52,202 nucleotides of DNA. Origin: Sergeia podlipaevii (Eukaryota; Euglenozoa; Kinetoplastea; Trypanosomatida; Trypanosomatidae). The position numbers and the translations under genes were made by a program. The DNA lies in assembly GCA_030849805.1 (NCBI GenBank), contig JASANZ010002136.1:1-52202 (forward strand). The letters run 5' to 3'. Below the pieces are notes generated by a model. That model saw nothing but the letters and a program-made list of their open reading frames with translations. It did not search any database and was not told where the DNA came from. Below are positions 18,723 through 29,234 of this stretch, piece by piece (the stretch's first letter is position 1; each line of letters starts with the position of its first letter).

Positions 18723-21700
18723 TTAAAGACATGGAGCGTCGGCTAAGCCAAGAAACCGCATTTCAGCTGCCACGTCACGAGGTGGTATACACCGTGTCAC
18801 CTTGTTGAAATAGATCGAAGTTAGCTTCCGTTGGCTAGATGAAAGTGGAGCGAAGAAAGGCAGAGCTTCATTCTGAATGTGTATCCACATGGCGACAAAC
18901 ACCAGCACTGCCACTCGACGCACTTCCGGGGCACAGTGCTCCATGCAAGAGTGCACCGCACGTGAAACCCGGCCCAAGGCAACTTCTGTCAGTGTCGCTG
19001 CTGCCCCGCCACGCGTGCGCACCCGCCCCGAAGCAGCGCCAGTTGCACTTCTCTGCTCAAAAATGCGGCCTACGCTATTGAGAAGCTCAATCCATCCACG
19101 TGTGTAGTCTTCCCGGGCAGGCCCGCGACGCCACTGCTCAATACACGTGGCGAGCGCCGTTAAGCACATGTCGGGTGTAAAGCGATTGGCAGATAGGGCA
19201 GCGTGAAGGACCAAGACAGCCTCCTGCTGCACCTCTACAAAGCAATCGTCTAGAGCGGCACGCGTTGCATTCAAAATGCGCACTAGCTGCCGCGCTACAC
19301 AAGGGCGGAGCTGGCGTGACTCCAGGGCGGACTGCAGGACCTGCAAGGCAGCGCAGCGCACTGGGTGGTCGTGTTCGTGCTGTTCCGTGGCTAGCCGATC
19401 CACCACGAGCATAAGGCGATCATACACGTCCTCTGTGCTTGCCCACACGTCGGAGGTGCGAGCTGAAGAGATGGAGGAGCTGATTTGATTTAGCAAGGCA
19501 CGGCGCTCAGCAGCCGTGTGGGTGCCCAAGAGTCTTTGAAGAAGATCCGCCGGAGTGTCAAATGGGCCTTCACCAACGCCTGCTGCCTGGCGTAGTGGCG
19601 CTCTCTTATCACTGTCAGAGTCATCGTGAAAAACAAAAAGCGGGGGAAGTGGGTCTGCCGTGATGTGACGGCTTGATCGCACATTGAATGGCGCACTTGG
19701 ATCCGCAAAGATATGGCGTGGGGCAAACTGGGAGTCAAAGAGATTGCAAGTGATTGGCTTAGCGGCAGATACCGTAGCTGCTGATGGTCTTGCGCTAAGA
19801 TACGTCGAAGATCCAAAATCCATACAACGAGACTTATCGACCTCCGTCACTGCTACTGTGTGACCGTTGCTAGCGTCAAGGAGAGGTCTGCCGTGGACAC
19901 TAAGCAACGGAGAAAAACCGGCTCGTCTACCTCTGCTCTCCTCACATTTGCGTCGTGCAGCACACGCTTCTCTGAAAGGATTCTCTACATGCACAGATGC
20001 AGAAAAAGAAGAGGAGCTCAAGCCAACAAGCACGCGGCCCGCAGCCACTGCGGCGCAGTCTTCAGTCACATGTGGTACTAATTGAGGGCCCAGTGCGGAG
20101 TATAGCATCGCTAATTGGATTTCAGTTAAACGTCCTAGTTGCTGCTGCTGGGATGGACTCTCTAAAGGTTCACTGTTCACAAGGCATCGCACAAACGTGT
20201 CTCTGGCGACAAGGTACAGCGTCTTCACAGCGCGAGCAACGGCGCGCCACAACACACTTTGCGAGCTGCGGTGCCTCTCTTCCGCGAGTTGGCTGGCAAG
20301 GATAGTAAGAGCCTTGTGCATGGACGCTGGCAACATAAAGAACGTGTAGTGGTCCTCAAAAAGATACTGCAGGACCTCGACTGCACGCGCGTGTACCTTC
20401 GGGGTAGCCACATCCGCCAGGCATTGATACAAGTGTCCAGAAGAGACGGCGATATCAACTGAGCTGAGTACGTCACAAAGCAGTTCCCGTGATACGCTAG
20501 CGCTTACCTCCCTGGTGTTCGTAGTGTTGACAAGGAGAGCTAATACAACGTCCTGCATGTGGTTCGTGAAGAATACTGGCGATGTCTTGAAGAGACTGCC
20601 GAAAGATGTCAAAGCCGCCGCACAAACGCGGAAGTGTGGATCCGTCAGACGTGTCACAAGCGCGGCTGCGCATTCATCTCTGTTCTCTGGCGATAGCTGT
20701 GGTGCAAAGGTGGTGAGAGCCTCGCAGGAACTGAGTCGCACCGCCCAGTCTGTGTTGGTAAGAGCACTGCGCACCTCAGGCCAGAGCTCATCTGCAGTAC
20801 GCACACCGTGATGCTGAGCGGGTACATCGTCGAAAGCATTAAATGTGCGCGAGGTGGCCACCACTGCGGCTGGAGCTGCAGCTCCTCCTCCTCCTACTAC
20901 TACTCCTCTACTGCCACGCCGCACCTTGGCCGCTGCAACTGCCTGCAGATCATCTCGAAGTTGAACTGCGCGTTGCCCCGCAGGTACTGTCGCGTTAAGC
21001 GCGGCGGCAGGGGCGAGGGCGATAATGGCACTAGTGTTCGTCTCCCTGGCGGCTGCGTCAGCACTGCTAGCAAGCGTCACCGCTCCCACCTCACGCAGTG
21101 CGGTAGTCTTCTCCTTCTCTAGTAGTTGCTGCGTCTGTCTGTCGCAGTTGCCAAAAAGTGTCTGAGCAGCCTCAGGCTCCATAGAGGCCAGCACCCAGTA
21201 GCACGTACGTGCGGTAGAGCGAACGCCCTGGTTAGCGTCCGCCATGCCACTGCGTATGACGCGGCATACAGGAGTCAAGTACTTGGAGAAGGAGAGCTGC
21301 ATCGACGTGCCTTTACTGGCTTGCATGACCGCCAACAGCGTGTCCATGGCATGATAACGCGTGGCACTGTGCTTAGCGGCCCCAGCAGCCTTTACCAGCT
21401 CACCTAGTGCCTCGGAACCAAACCCATGGGTTCGAGCCATTGCGTGCAGGGCGTGCTGCGCAGTTCCCGCTACCACACGCGTCGTACTCGCTGCTACGGC
21501 TAAGAGAGTGGACACGAACCACCCGCTCATGCCTAGCCACACTGCGCGGTTACTACACCCTGTTGCCAACGCCGATACCACTGCACATGCCGCTTCCGCA
21601 AGCGCGGATCGAGGGTCCTCCATGTGCTCTTGAAGAGGCACCTTCACGTATGTCGACATCCATTGTGTGAAGCGAGGTCGCATGGAAATGTCTTCAGACG

Positions 21701-21914
21701 CAAATACGCTCAGCTGTTTCAACGCATGTCTGCGTGCCGTCCAGTCATCTACGTGAGGATTGCTACGGCGACTGGCGTGGCTAATGCTCGTAGCAGCGCC
21801 TATTTCCCTCGGCCGCGTAAGAACAGAGGAAATGTGCTGAAGCGCAGATTGGAGCTCCGCGTTGTTGAGCGTCGAAGAAGAAAGAAACTTTTCACTACTA
21901 CTAGTGGGTTCCAT
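18723..21914 (-). CDS. CLASP: CLASP-like TOG/HEAT microtubule-associated protein
   Basis: A 1063-residue protein, ATG at 21912-21914, TAA stop. Residues about 50-275 match the first CLASP TOG module: a tryptophan in DDWTARRHALKQL (57-69), helical HEAT repeats, and the typical ending VRSTARTCYWVLASMEPEAA (231-250) with QQLLEKEK (262-269). A disordered linker (about 275-375) precedes a second HEAT array (about 375-570) containing DELWPEVRSALTNTDWAVRL. A third array occupies about 790-1050. CLASPs promote microtubule rescue and stabilise plus ends; in trypanosomatids this would concern the subpellicular corset, spindle and flagellar microtubules. No SxIP motif was noticed. Other TOG proteins such as XMAP215 have more modules, and the CYW/LEKEK signature favours CLASP. 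Confidence 0.82.
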   Translation of the reverse strand: MEPTSSSEKFLSSSTLNNAELQSALQHISSVLTRPREIGAATSISHASRRSNPHVDDWTARRHALKQLSVFASEDISMRPRFTQWMSTYVKVPLQEHMEDPRSALAEAACAVVSALATGCSNRAVWLGMSGWFVSTLLAVAASTTRVVAGTAQHALHAMARTHGFGSEALGELVKAAGAAKHSATRYHAMDTLLAVMQASKGTSMQLSFSKYLTPVCRVIRSGMADANQGVRSTARTCYWVLASMEPEAAQTLFGNCDRQTQQLLEKEKTTALREVGAVTLASSADAAARETNTSAIIALAPAAALNATVPAGQRAVQLRDDLQAVAAAKVRRGSRGVVVGGGGAAAPAAVVATSRTFNAFDDVPAQHHGVRTADELWPEVRSALTNTDWAVRLSSCEALTTFAPQLSPENRDECAAALVTRLTDPHFRVCAAALTSFGSLFKTSPVFFTNHMQDVVLALLVNTTNTREVSASVSRELLCDVLSSVDIAVSSGHLYQCLADVATPKVHARAVEVLQYLFEDHYTFFMLPASMHKALTILASQLAEERHRSSQSVLWRAVARAVKTLYLVARDTFVRCLVNSEPLESPSQQQQLGRLTEIQLAMLYSALGPQLVPHVTEDCAAVAAGRVLVGLSSSSFSASVHVENPFREACAARRKCEESRGRRAGFSPLLSVHGRPLLDASNGHTVAVTEVDKSRCMDFGSSTYLSARPSAATVSAAKPITCNLFDSQFAPRHIFADPSAPFNVRSSRHITADPLPPLFVFHDDSDSDKRAPLRQAAGVGEGPFDTPADLLQRLLGTHTAAERRALLNQISSSISSARTSDVWASTEDVYDRLMLVVDRLATEQHEHDHPVRCAALQVLQSALESRQLRPCVARQLVRILNATRAALDDCFVEVQQEAVLVLHAALSANRFTPDMCLTALATCIEQWRRGPAREDYTRGWIELLNSVGRIFEQRSATGAASGRVRTRGGAAATLTEVALGRVSRAVHSCMEHCAPEVRRVAVLVFVAMWIHIQNEALPFFAPLSSSQRKLTSIYFNKVTRCIPPRDVAAEMRFLGLADAPCL

Positions 21915-22773
21915 CTGGGAGAGAGAGTTAGCTGTTGTAATCGATCTAGTTTATTCAAAAAAAAAAAACGTATTTGAGTAATAGAGTAATAGTACAAAGG
22001 GTGCCCCAAGTGTCAAAATGTAATCAAAAAAATATCTATGTTTTCAATAATAAAAATAATAAAATAGGGAAGAAGATGAAGCTACACTACACACCAAAAC
22101 AAATTACACACATACACAAAAATATAAATCTAAAGGTGTGCAAAGAAAAAAAAGGTATGTTCAATTCGTACCCCTTGCTAGTTAAAACAGAAAGAGAGAA
22201 GAGAAATGAAATGAAATAAAATAAATAAAAATAGAAATAAAAGAAGAAGAAGAAGTAAAAGCAAGAGAAACAGAAAATCAACTCCTTAGATGCATTAAAA
22301 CCTTCATGAACCAAAGAAACAAACATATTTGTACATACGAATCCATCCTCTCCTTCCAAAAAAAAAGGACATTTGCAGTGTGAGTTTAAAAAAGTTTTTT
22401 TTTTCGATCGCATACACACGCGGACCCAAATAGGGAGAGACCTCTTTTGCTAACAAATACTGTTATAAATATGGGGGAGATATACAACACATATTCAAAA
22501 AAGTTTGTCGGATGTGAGGGTAGGGGAACGAGTCTGTACGCCATAATTTTTTTTTTATTGTTATCACTTATGTCTATCGTGTCCTTAAATGTGAAGACGC
22601 AATGCAAAGAAAAAAGATATATATGGGTAGCCCTTCACAAAGCTTTCATATAGCTAGAGAAAAGAAAAGAACGCAAACATCGTCCGTCTGATATCATTCA
22701 AAAATTTATTATTATTTTTTATTCAACTTTCGTAATCGTGTTCCTTTCCCGCAGGAAGTCTCACTGCCTCACC
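21915..22773. other. Non-coding AT-rich spacer
   Basis: Between the GMC flavoprotein gene (3' side) and the CLASP-like gene (5' side). Directly abutting the CLASP ATG the transcript strand reads CTCTCTCTCCCAG, a possible acceptor with no gene-encoded 5' UTR; earlier AGs also follow the T-run at 21957-21968. The rest is A-rich with no credible gene. Confidence 0.55.
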
Positions 22774-25041
22774 TTACTGAGACATGTCGATAAGTTGAGA
22801 AGCAGCATAGCGACCAGCAGATACCGCTGTAGCCACGGAACCCGCGGCAAAGTTGTCCATCTTCCCTTCTGCCCATACACTGTGCGTCACAACGGAGCAG
22901 TCTCCCACAACAGCGTTCGCCACATTCTTCACCTTGAAGTTTGCAGTGGGGTGAAGGCCACTCCTAGCAGGTGCGCTGGTAGGACGAGCGTTTTCAAGAT
23001 AAGACTCGCTGGAGCCGCTCGCTGTGCCGAACCAGTATGTGTTTGAATCAATATAATCGTTGAGGTACTTGTCGGTCTTGGCGACGTGGGAGGCCCAGGT
23101 GGTGAGGTCGAGCAGCTCCTCCTGGTTCCCCCTCGTGAGCTTCATAAAAGGCGTGTGTACAAGCCGAGCGAGGCGCAGTGCCTTGCTAGGTTCCTCCTTC
23201 AGCATTGCAAAGTCGATTGCCTCCATCCCGGGTGTCAGGCTGGAGAGCGGCGGGGTCGCCACAATCTTTCGGCACACGCGAATACCAGCCCGGAACGCGG
23301 TCCTCACCTTGTCTCGGGTCTCACTAGGAAGCGGCGCGGTCCTGTAGGAGAAGGGTGCAATGGGACAGCTCATTTGACGCCATAGAAATGAACGGATGGC
23401 GGCCTGATTCTCCGCTGTCTTGGCGCCAGGCGCGGCCGCCGCATCCTTGGCGGCACCCGCGTCGTCAGTTTCTGCAGTTGTCGCAGCGGTTTCAGTGGCT
23501 GCAGGCTTACCCACCAGTGCGCCGGAGGGGTCCACATCTACGACGTGCTCGAGGCCATCCACGCCACGGAGCACCATCACCATGGTGAGCGCCTCCTGAT
23601 ACGAGGCCAGAACGCGGTCCCACCCCATGGCAAAGTATCGCAGTGGATCACGACCACCTATAGGAAGTAAGAAGATAAGCACCTCTGCGCGAGCGCCGAG
23701 CTCAGGCACTGAGATGGAGGCCACAGTATCCGTCAACGGAGTGAGAAGCGGTCCTCGCTGTGTGAGCCACCACGTAGCGAGCGATTTGATATCTCCTACA
23801 TTGCATCGGTCACTGGATATCCCCTTATGAGTCTTGAAGATAAGTGGGAGGGCAACGGCGTCACGCATGTACACCAAGTGCTGTTCGAGTACCGCACGGT
23901 CCAGCAGCTTCGCAGATGCGAGAGCGGTGTGCAGCATCGTGGGTGTGTGCACGGAGCCAGCTGCTACTACAACGCCTTTGCCCACTCGCACCTTGATGGT
24001 TTGCTTCTGGCCAATCATACGCAGCATCACTGCCTCTACCTTGCAGGACGAGTTCGAGTGTGTCTCCGCGCTGCCATTCACTTCTGCGACACTACCAGTA
24101 TTCTTTCCCATGCACAGCTCCGTAACGAGACACTGTGACAATACGTGCAGGTGCTTGAGGCGCTCAGCTGGTAAACCATCCATGATAGCACAGGAGATTG
24201 GCAGCCGCTTTCCGTCCACATCAAGACGGAGATATGCAGGGGAGACGCTGTCCCGTTGCAACGGCACCTCCTCAGTGGCCATGTACTTGTGTCCAATTAC
24301 TTCTCCGGCAGCATCGCCAAAAGTCCACGATAGAGGACTGCGCGTCAGTGCGAGCCGCACAGGCAGTCTCCACCAAGGCCGCGCCGTATCAGCCTGAACT
24401 TTGGCGAGAGTTGCATCTGCATGCTCGCCATCCGTGCTGCTTCGCGTGGGATCAAGGATGGAAGTGGTGTGCACACCCCAGTCCAACTGTGCAGTTCCAC
24501 CGATGCCACTGCCACGTGGGAAGGCAGCGTAGGTCAGCATCACATCCTGCATTTTACGTTGAGCAGGTCGTGCTGCAATACTAGCCTCTGTGGCGTTCGG
24601 CGGCACAGGAGGGCGTAGCGGACGCTGTGCGACCAGTGCGTTGTCAATGTAGCTACGCCGTCCTTTGTTACCCACTTCCCCAGGCACGACGCCACGAGGA
24701 ATATTCACCATGTTGTACGCACATAACGTGAGTCGGTTGCGACCGTTTGCCTTTAGGCACACCCCACTTGTACTTACAGGCACCGCATCGTCACCCATAT
24801 CCACCAGAAGCACAGAAGGGGCAGTCTCGCCACTTTCAATGAGTTGGCGTGCAGCTGCCAGACCACCTGGACCTCCGCCAATAACGATGTAATCAAAAGA
24901 TGACTCTTCGGATGGAGTCTTAAGGCTTGTATAAGCGGGTCTTCTGTTTAGTTTCGATCTTGGGCGGAAATAGGCATACCAAATGGCAAACATTGTGGCG
25001 ATGCCTAGTAGCACCTCCATGACAACGTAAAGAAAGCTCAT
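22774..25041 (-). CDS. Membrane-anchored GMC-type FAD oxidoreductase
   Basis: A 755-residue protein from the ATG at 25039-25041. The frame extends upstream only through a Glu-rich reading starting at TTG, so this ATG is preferred. Residues 4-24 form a hydrophobic signal anchor, followed by a basic stretch. The FAD-binding Rossmann motif DYIVIGGGPGGLAAARQL lies at 50-67, with Asp81 ending the second strand. GSGIGGTAQLDWGVH matches the GMC 'GG-S-x-x-N' region, and GVVVAAGSVHTPTML is the second GMC signature. The C-terminal 90 residues keep the VVGDCSVV...AAGSVATAV...ASQLI pattern. The usual H-P-V-G-T is YWFGT at 669-673, so the family catalytic histidine appears replaced. There is an Ala/Thr-rich insert near the middle (AATETAATTAETDDAGAAKDAAA). 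The substrate is unknown; members include choline and long-chain alcohol oxidoreductases. Confidence 0.8.
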   Translation of the reverse strand: MSFLYVVMEVLLGIATMFAIWYAYFRPRSKLNRRPAYTSLKTPSEESSFDYIVIGGGPGGLAAARQLIESGETAPSVLLVDMGDDAVPVSTSGVCLKANGRNRLTLCAYNMVNIPRGVVPGEVGNKGRRSYIDNALVAQRPLRPPVPPNATEASIAARPAQRKMQDVMLTYAAFPRGSGIGGTAQLDWGVHTTSILDPTRSSTDGEHADATLAKVQADTARPWWRLPVRLALTRSPLSWTFGDAAGEVIGHKYMATEEVPLQRDSVSPAYLRLDVDGKRLPISCAIMDGLPAERLKHLHVLSQCLVTELCMGKNTGSVAEVNGSAETHSNSSCKVEAVMLRMIGQKQTIKVRVGKGVVVAAGSVHTPTMLHTALASAKLLDRAVLEQHLVYMRDAVALPLIFKTHKGISSDRCNVGDIKSLATWWLTQRGPLLTPLTDTVASISVPELGARAEVLIFLLPIGGRDPLRYFAMGWDRVLASYQEALTMVMVLRGVDGLEHVVDVDPSGALVGKPAATETAATTAETDDAGAAKDAAAAPGAKTAENQAAIRSFLWRQMSCPIAPFSYRTAPLPSETRDKVRTAFRAGIRVCRKIVATPPLSSLTPGMEAIDFAMLKEEPSKALRLARLVHTPFMKLTRGNQEELLDLTTWASHVAKTDKYLNDYIDSNTYWFGTASGSSESYLENARPTSAPARSGLHPTANFKVKNVANAVVGDCSVVTHSVWAEGKMDNFAAGSVATAVSAGRYAASQLIDMSQ

Positions 25042-25152
25042 GTTCCTCCCTTCTTCTTCCTTTTCTTCTTCCTCTTCTCCTAGTGGGAAGCAGTACAACG
25101 CCTGTACAATGTATATAAAGAGTATAACTTCCTTCGATATACATATTTATAT

Positions 25153-25156
<4 letters not shown>

Positions 25157-25189
<33 letters not shown>
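25157..25189. repeat. (AT)n microsatellite
   Basis: A perfect 33-base alternating AT tract upstream of the GMC gene. Similar shorter tracts occur at 18559-18573, 25752-25773 and 34325-34343. Such tracts are cruciform- or slippage-prone; no function is implied. Confidence 0.95.
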
Positions 25190-25192
<3 letters not shown>

Positions 25193-27702
25193 AGTGTGTC
25201 ATCAAAAGAAAAAAAAAAGGAAATGGAAAAACATCAATATGCAGTGAAGAAGAGTGTTCATGGATGTGTACCTCATTAAATCAATAATATTGATATCGTC
25301 CAAGAGGGTGGGGCAAATGATCCGTGTCCAATGGGACCGCAACGTCAGAGAGGCAGTTGGAGAGAAATAGTTTTTGCAATGTCTCGTTATCACTTTAATT
25401 CTCTCTCAATATATATATATATGGTTTATAAAATTGCATCGTATCACAAGATACATAATTGCAAAAAGGCACAATAACACTACAACAAGTAAAATAAATA
25501 AGGTAGAAACTCAAAGAAAAAAAAATCCATATAAAGAAAGATAAAGAATGGTGTAGCACGTGCAAAAGCAAGCGGTTGCATTACAGTGATACTAAATTTA
25601 TCAATCTTCTTTTTATTTACTCTGAGTAAGTCGTAAATTATACACGACACATGCTTGCACAGCATCATGGTATCAATATTGCAGATCATACGCAAGCGAT
25701 CCGCTATCACCTACGTGACCTACATGATAGACCATACATTCACATAAATAAATATATATATATATATATATATTTCACTATATTGGTTACACACAATAAT
25801 AGTAATAGTAATAATAATAATAAAAAAAAACAGATGGAGGAAAAAAAAAGCACAAATAAAGGCACGTTGACACACATCATTTCACAGAAAGAGAAAGCTG
25901 TAGAACAAGAAAGCAAAAGGAGGTCATTTGCGATATATATTCACAAGACAAATTGTATATGAAATGCCTAGCATCACAGTACAAAGGCAGATGGCTAGAA
26001 CTAGCACACCGCACTGAAGGGTGGAGGAGATGTATGAGCCAGCCGTCTGTGGGCATTTCCCCCCATATTTTTTTGTTCCATTCAGCACATTCACTACAGA
26101 GTGTAGAGCCCTTTAAAAATAAAAAAAGCGTCATTGCGGGCATTTTTGCAATTTACTGTCTGCGTACAACAACAAAAATTAAAAACAACAACAACAACAA
26201 CATGTCGCAACAAAAGAACATAAGTGGCTTTACGCTTCCACTGTAAAGATAAAAACAAAAAAAAAATAAAGTTTGAAAAATCTTTGGAAACGAAACAAAA
26301 CAAAGCAAAAAAAAGAAGCAGCTATAGATTAATGTATCGGTCAATACTAACCAAAGTGCTAAGCAAACTTACAAAAAAAAAAAGTTGCGCCAAAGTAGTT
26401 GTAGCATCACATAACAAACAAACAAGCAACAACAGAAAGATATTTCCCTTCATCTCTACAGAAGACTTTTCACAAGGATAACGTTGAGCAAGCTACTTAA
26501 TATATATATAAATGCCTCAATGATAATGATAGCAATAATAATAATAATTAAGAATGAACGAAGGCAAACACACACATACAAAAACATTGCACAACTTCTC
26601 TACCACTCTCTAAATAGTTACAAAAAGAAAAAAAGAAAGAAAGTTAAAAAGAAAAGACGCAAATAGTTATAATAAGACACACCGTTCACAGTATCTCGTG
26701 AAAAAAAGCAAAAATAAAAACAGTGACAGTACGCTGTCTTCTGCTGCATCCGCAACCTTGCACTCATTATATGCCCAACAATATTTCCGCCTTTAAAGCA
26801 TACACAAAAGCAACAAAACAACAACATTGTACGCATGTGGGCAAGCATATATCGAGGGATGTAGCAAGCTGGCCTATCCTTTAGAAAAAAAAAAGAACAG
26901 TAACATCAAAAAACAAAACAACTTGAGGGATGGGATACTTTATGCACTGTGGGGAAGAAGTTTGTCTTGAACCTACTGATCCACACAATTGACTGCCACC
27001 ATACGTGAGGTGAGGCAACAATGTACCATCCATATCTGAAGCAGCACATGAGGAGTATATCTCGCCAGTGTTTCCCTCACTCAAAGACAAGAAGAGATAC
27101 AATAATGTGCAAATAGTAAAGAAAAAAAAACAATTCTGGCGCGCTAAATTGATCATCACTCACTCTACCTGTAAATCATGTAAAGCGTTAAAAGCAAAAC
27201 AAAGAAAGCGCCACACGCGCTGAGAAATACCATTGATGCCAAGAACAGCCCAATCCCCCCCCCTCAAAAAAAAAAAAAGATATCTCGTTACAAAACAGCA
27301 TCAACACAAGTCAAAAATTAACAACCTCACACACTCTTACACAGCTTCATAACACGTTGAGTAGACCAGAAAAATGAAATAGGAAACAAAACTTTAAAAA
27401 AAAAATGAAAAGGGCTGTGCTGCGTATAGAACACATAAATGATTGACGTGAGATAGTAATAATAGTAATAAAAAAATCAAACAAAATAAATAAATCGAAA
27501 GAAAAAAATATTGCAAAATTGAATCGAGCACACACCAAAAAGATATAGCCCACTGAGAGGGAGGGGAACACTTCTCATGTATTCCGTATGCGGTGCCGCA
27601 ATACACAAATATATTCTAACACCAACGTCCCAGAGCTACAGCTCACCACTTTTTTTTTTTTTTCAAAAGTTCATTCCCTCCTTTTCAAAAAAAAAAAAAA
27701 AG

Positions 27703-27757
27703 GTCAGCGTGAGCTAAAGAGCGACGAAGCGGCCCACGCACCTCAGCGCTAAAAGAC
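27703..27757. ncRNA. Candidate structured element (nested hairpin), low confidence
   Basis: AGCGTGAG at 27706-27713 pairs with CTCAGCGCT at 27742-27750 with a single bulged base. An inner GCG at 27721-27723 can pair with CGC at 27737-27739, and GTC at 27703-27705 can pair with GAC at 27755-27757 across a bulge. The element is GC-rich inside an AT-rich spacer. No family signature was identified and the strand is undetermined. Confidence 0.25.
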
Positions 27758-28150
27758 AAAAAGTGCAAAGAGAAGAGCCAAATCCTGCAAACTGATGAGA
27801 TATTGTTTATATCAAAATAAAAAACGGGATATGTCCATAACAACTGTAGTGTTTAGAGAAAAAAAAAGATTCTTCCATATCCCATTGTTTCGCAGACGTC
27901 ACGCATTTTGAAAAAAATAAAAAAAATAAGCGCATAAATATTTTTTTCTTCCTTTAATCCATCATTGCTCCTCACTTGTTTCCGCAGTTGCAGTCTTAGG
28001 TGCAATAAATGTAGCAATAACAGTAGCAACAAGAACGAAATAGCAATTGTAATAACAGCAACAACAGTAATGAAAGGACACATATGTGGAGTGAAAGCGA
28101 GGTAAAGTAAATATAAAAAAAATTAAAAAAAGTTAGCATATAAATGTATC

Positions 28151-28570
28151 TTACTTAACTGGTGTAATCGCATTGTTGTCTTGAGTGTCATCGTCAATAT
28201 CGCCAAACTTGAAGCTCTCAAGAGCGTCCCGGAACTCTTCTTCCCCCACATCGCCCTCAGCCGCAGAGTACATACCCACTCCGTCCACCTGATGACGACT
28301 CAAGGTAATGCTATGCATATCAACGTCGGGGTTACCTGATAAGTCAGCAAGGGAGCGACGATGGGCGGTGAGAAGCTCCTGAGGAGTCATACCAGGGACG
28401 TTGGAGCGGCTGTTCATCAGGTTGGAGGGCATTTCCTCGTCTTCCACCAATTGAGCAGCAGTACTGCTGCTGTCGTGCCTGAGAAATGTTGGGGCGTTAA
28501 AGGCCACATCGGCAGGAGCATCGTCGAGCTTGTTATACTCAACCTGTTTGGCCTTGGTGTTCACGGGCAT
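28151..28570 (-). CDS. Unrecognised 139-residue acidic protein
   Basis: The start is taken at ATG 28568-28570. In-frame codons run up to 28714, but they lie in UTR-like sequence, and a good acceptor pattern (CCTGTTTTCAATAG, AG near 28623-28622) sits inside that upstream part. The protein begins MPVNTKAKQVEYNKLDDAP, has no signal peptide or membrane segment, and ends with an acidic stretch (GEEEFRDALESFKFGDIDDDTQ). Around residues 60-80 a TPQELLTAHRRSLADLSG segment could form a helix. Composition is unlike the flanking run-derived frames, and G+C rises over exactly this interval, which supports a real gene. No family was recognised. Disordered adaptor or regulatory subunit are possibilities only. 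Confidence 0.7.
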   Translation of the reverse strand: MPVNTKAKQVEYNKLDDAPADVAFNAPTFLRHDSSSTAAQLVEDEEMPSNLMNSRSNVPGMTPQELLTAHRRSLADLSGNPDVDMHSITLSRHQVDGVGMYSAAEGDVGEEEFRDALESFKFGDIDDDTQDNNAITPVK

Positions 28571-29234
28571 TGTAAAAGCACCAATAATAATATGTGTTGA
28601 ATGTAACCCTTTTTCTTTCTCTCTATTGAAAACAGGTAAAGAAAGGCAAGTTTTAATAGTGCGAAAAAGCTGTCTCTTTTCTCTAATCCTAATGTATATA
28701 TGAAAGGAAAACAAGCTTTTCGTATGGCAGGTAGCTGTGAAGATATTTTTTTTTTAAAAAAAAAAAAACTAGAAACCATCATAGAAAAAATAAAAGATGA
28801 AGGTGGATAAATCACAAAGAAGTAGAGGCATCAACATATTAAGCGCAACTTTATGAGCAATAAAAAGCATCATTTTCCCCCTTTTTTTTGGAGTATATCA
28901 CATGCATCGCATACTTTTATTGGCATTCCATTTGAAACGCAAATACGAAAAAGAATGTATTGTACTGTTTCTTTATGATAGTTATAGCAAAAAAAAAAAA
29001 CGCACTAGAAACTAAGGTGCATCCGGTTAAGTAACCCCTTGCCAGTAGCAACCTCTCTCTTTCTTCCTCTTACCTTCATTGCCTCTTCGCTTTCTTCGAG
29101 CATAGACTAACATAAGAGAAAGCGCAAAGGGAAGAAAGAAAGAAATAAAGAAAGAAAAAAAAGAGAGAGAGAGAATATGCTACCAGCTCTATCCATACTC
29201 TCCCCCCCCCCTCTCCCCTTCCCTCCATGGGAGG
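28571..29234. other. Non-coding spacer
   Basis: Between the V-ATPase subunit a gene (3' side) and the 139-residue gene (5' side). It includes a T10A13 block at 28746-28768, an AG-rich tract near 29125-29175 and a C-run near 29202-29211. No gene is seen. Confidence 0.6.

Larger units (their letters stand above)
25042..28150. other. 3.1-kb non-coding spacer
   Basis: This is the longest gene-free stretch in the window, between the 139-residue gene (3' side at 28150) and the GMC gene (5' side at 25042). It carries (AT)n at 25157-25189 and 25752-25773, many A-runs, TAA repeats near 25800-25830, and C-rich tracts near 27252-27262. Patches of more balanced composition occur at about 25950-26070, 26930-27080 and 27700-27760, the last with a hairpin. 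Short open frames in the first two patches (for example minus-strand 88 and 92 codons) have T-run-encoded Phe/Leu ends and are not accepted as genes. Confidence 0.55.

Noticed and set aside
25877..26143. 88-codon minus-strand frame
   Set aside because: The middle is of balanced composition, but both ends are A/T-run encoded and no family was recognised. It may be UTR.
26881..27159. 92-codon minus-strand frame with a signal-peptide-like start
   Set aside because: The hydrophobic start and end are both T-runs, so the resemblance to a signal peptide is explained by composition.
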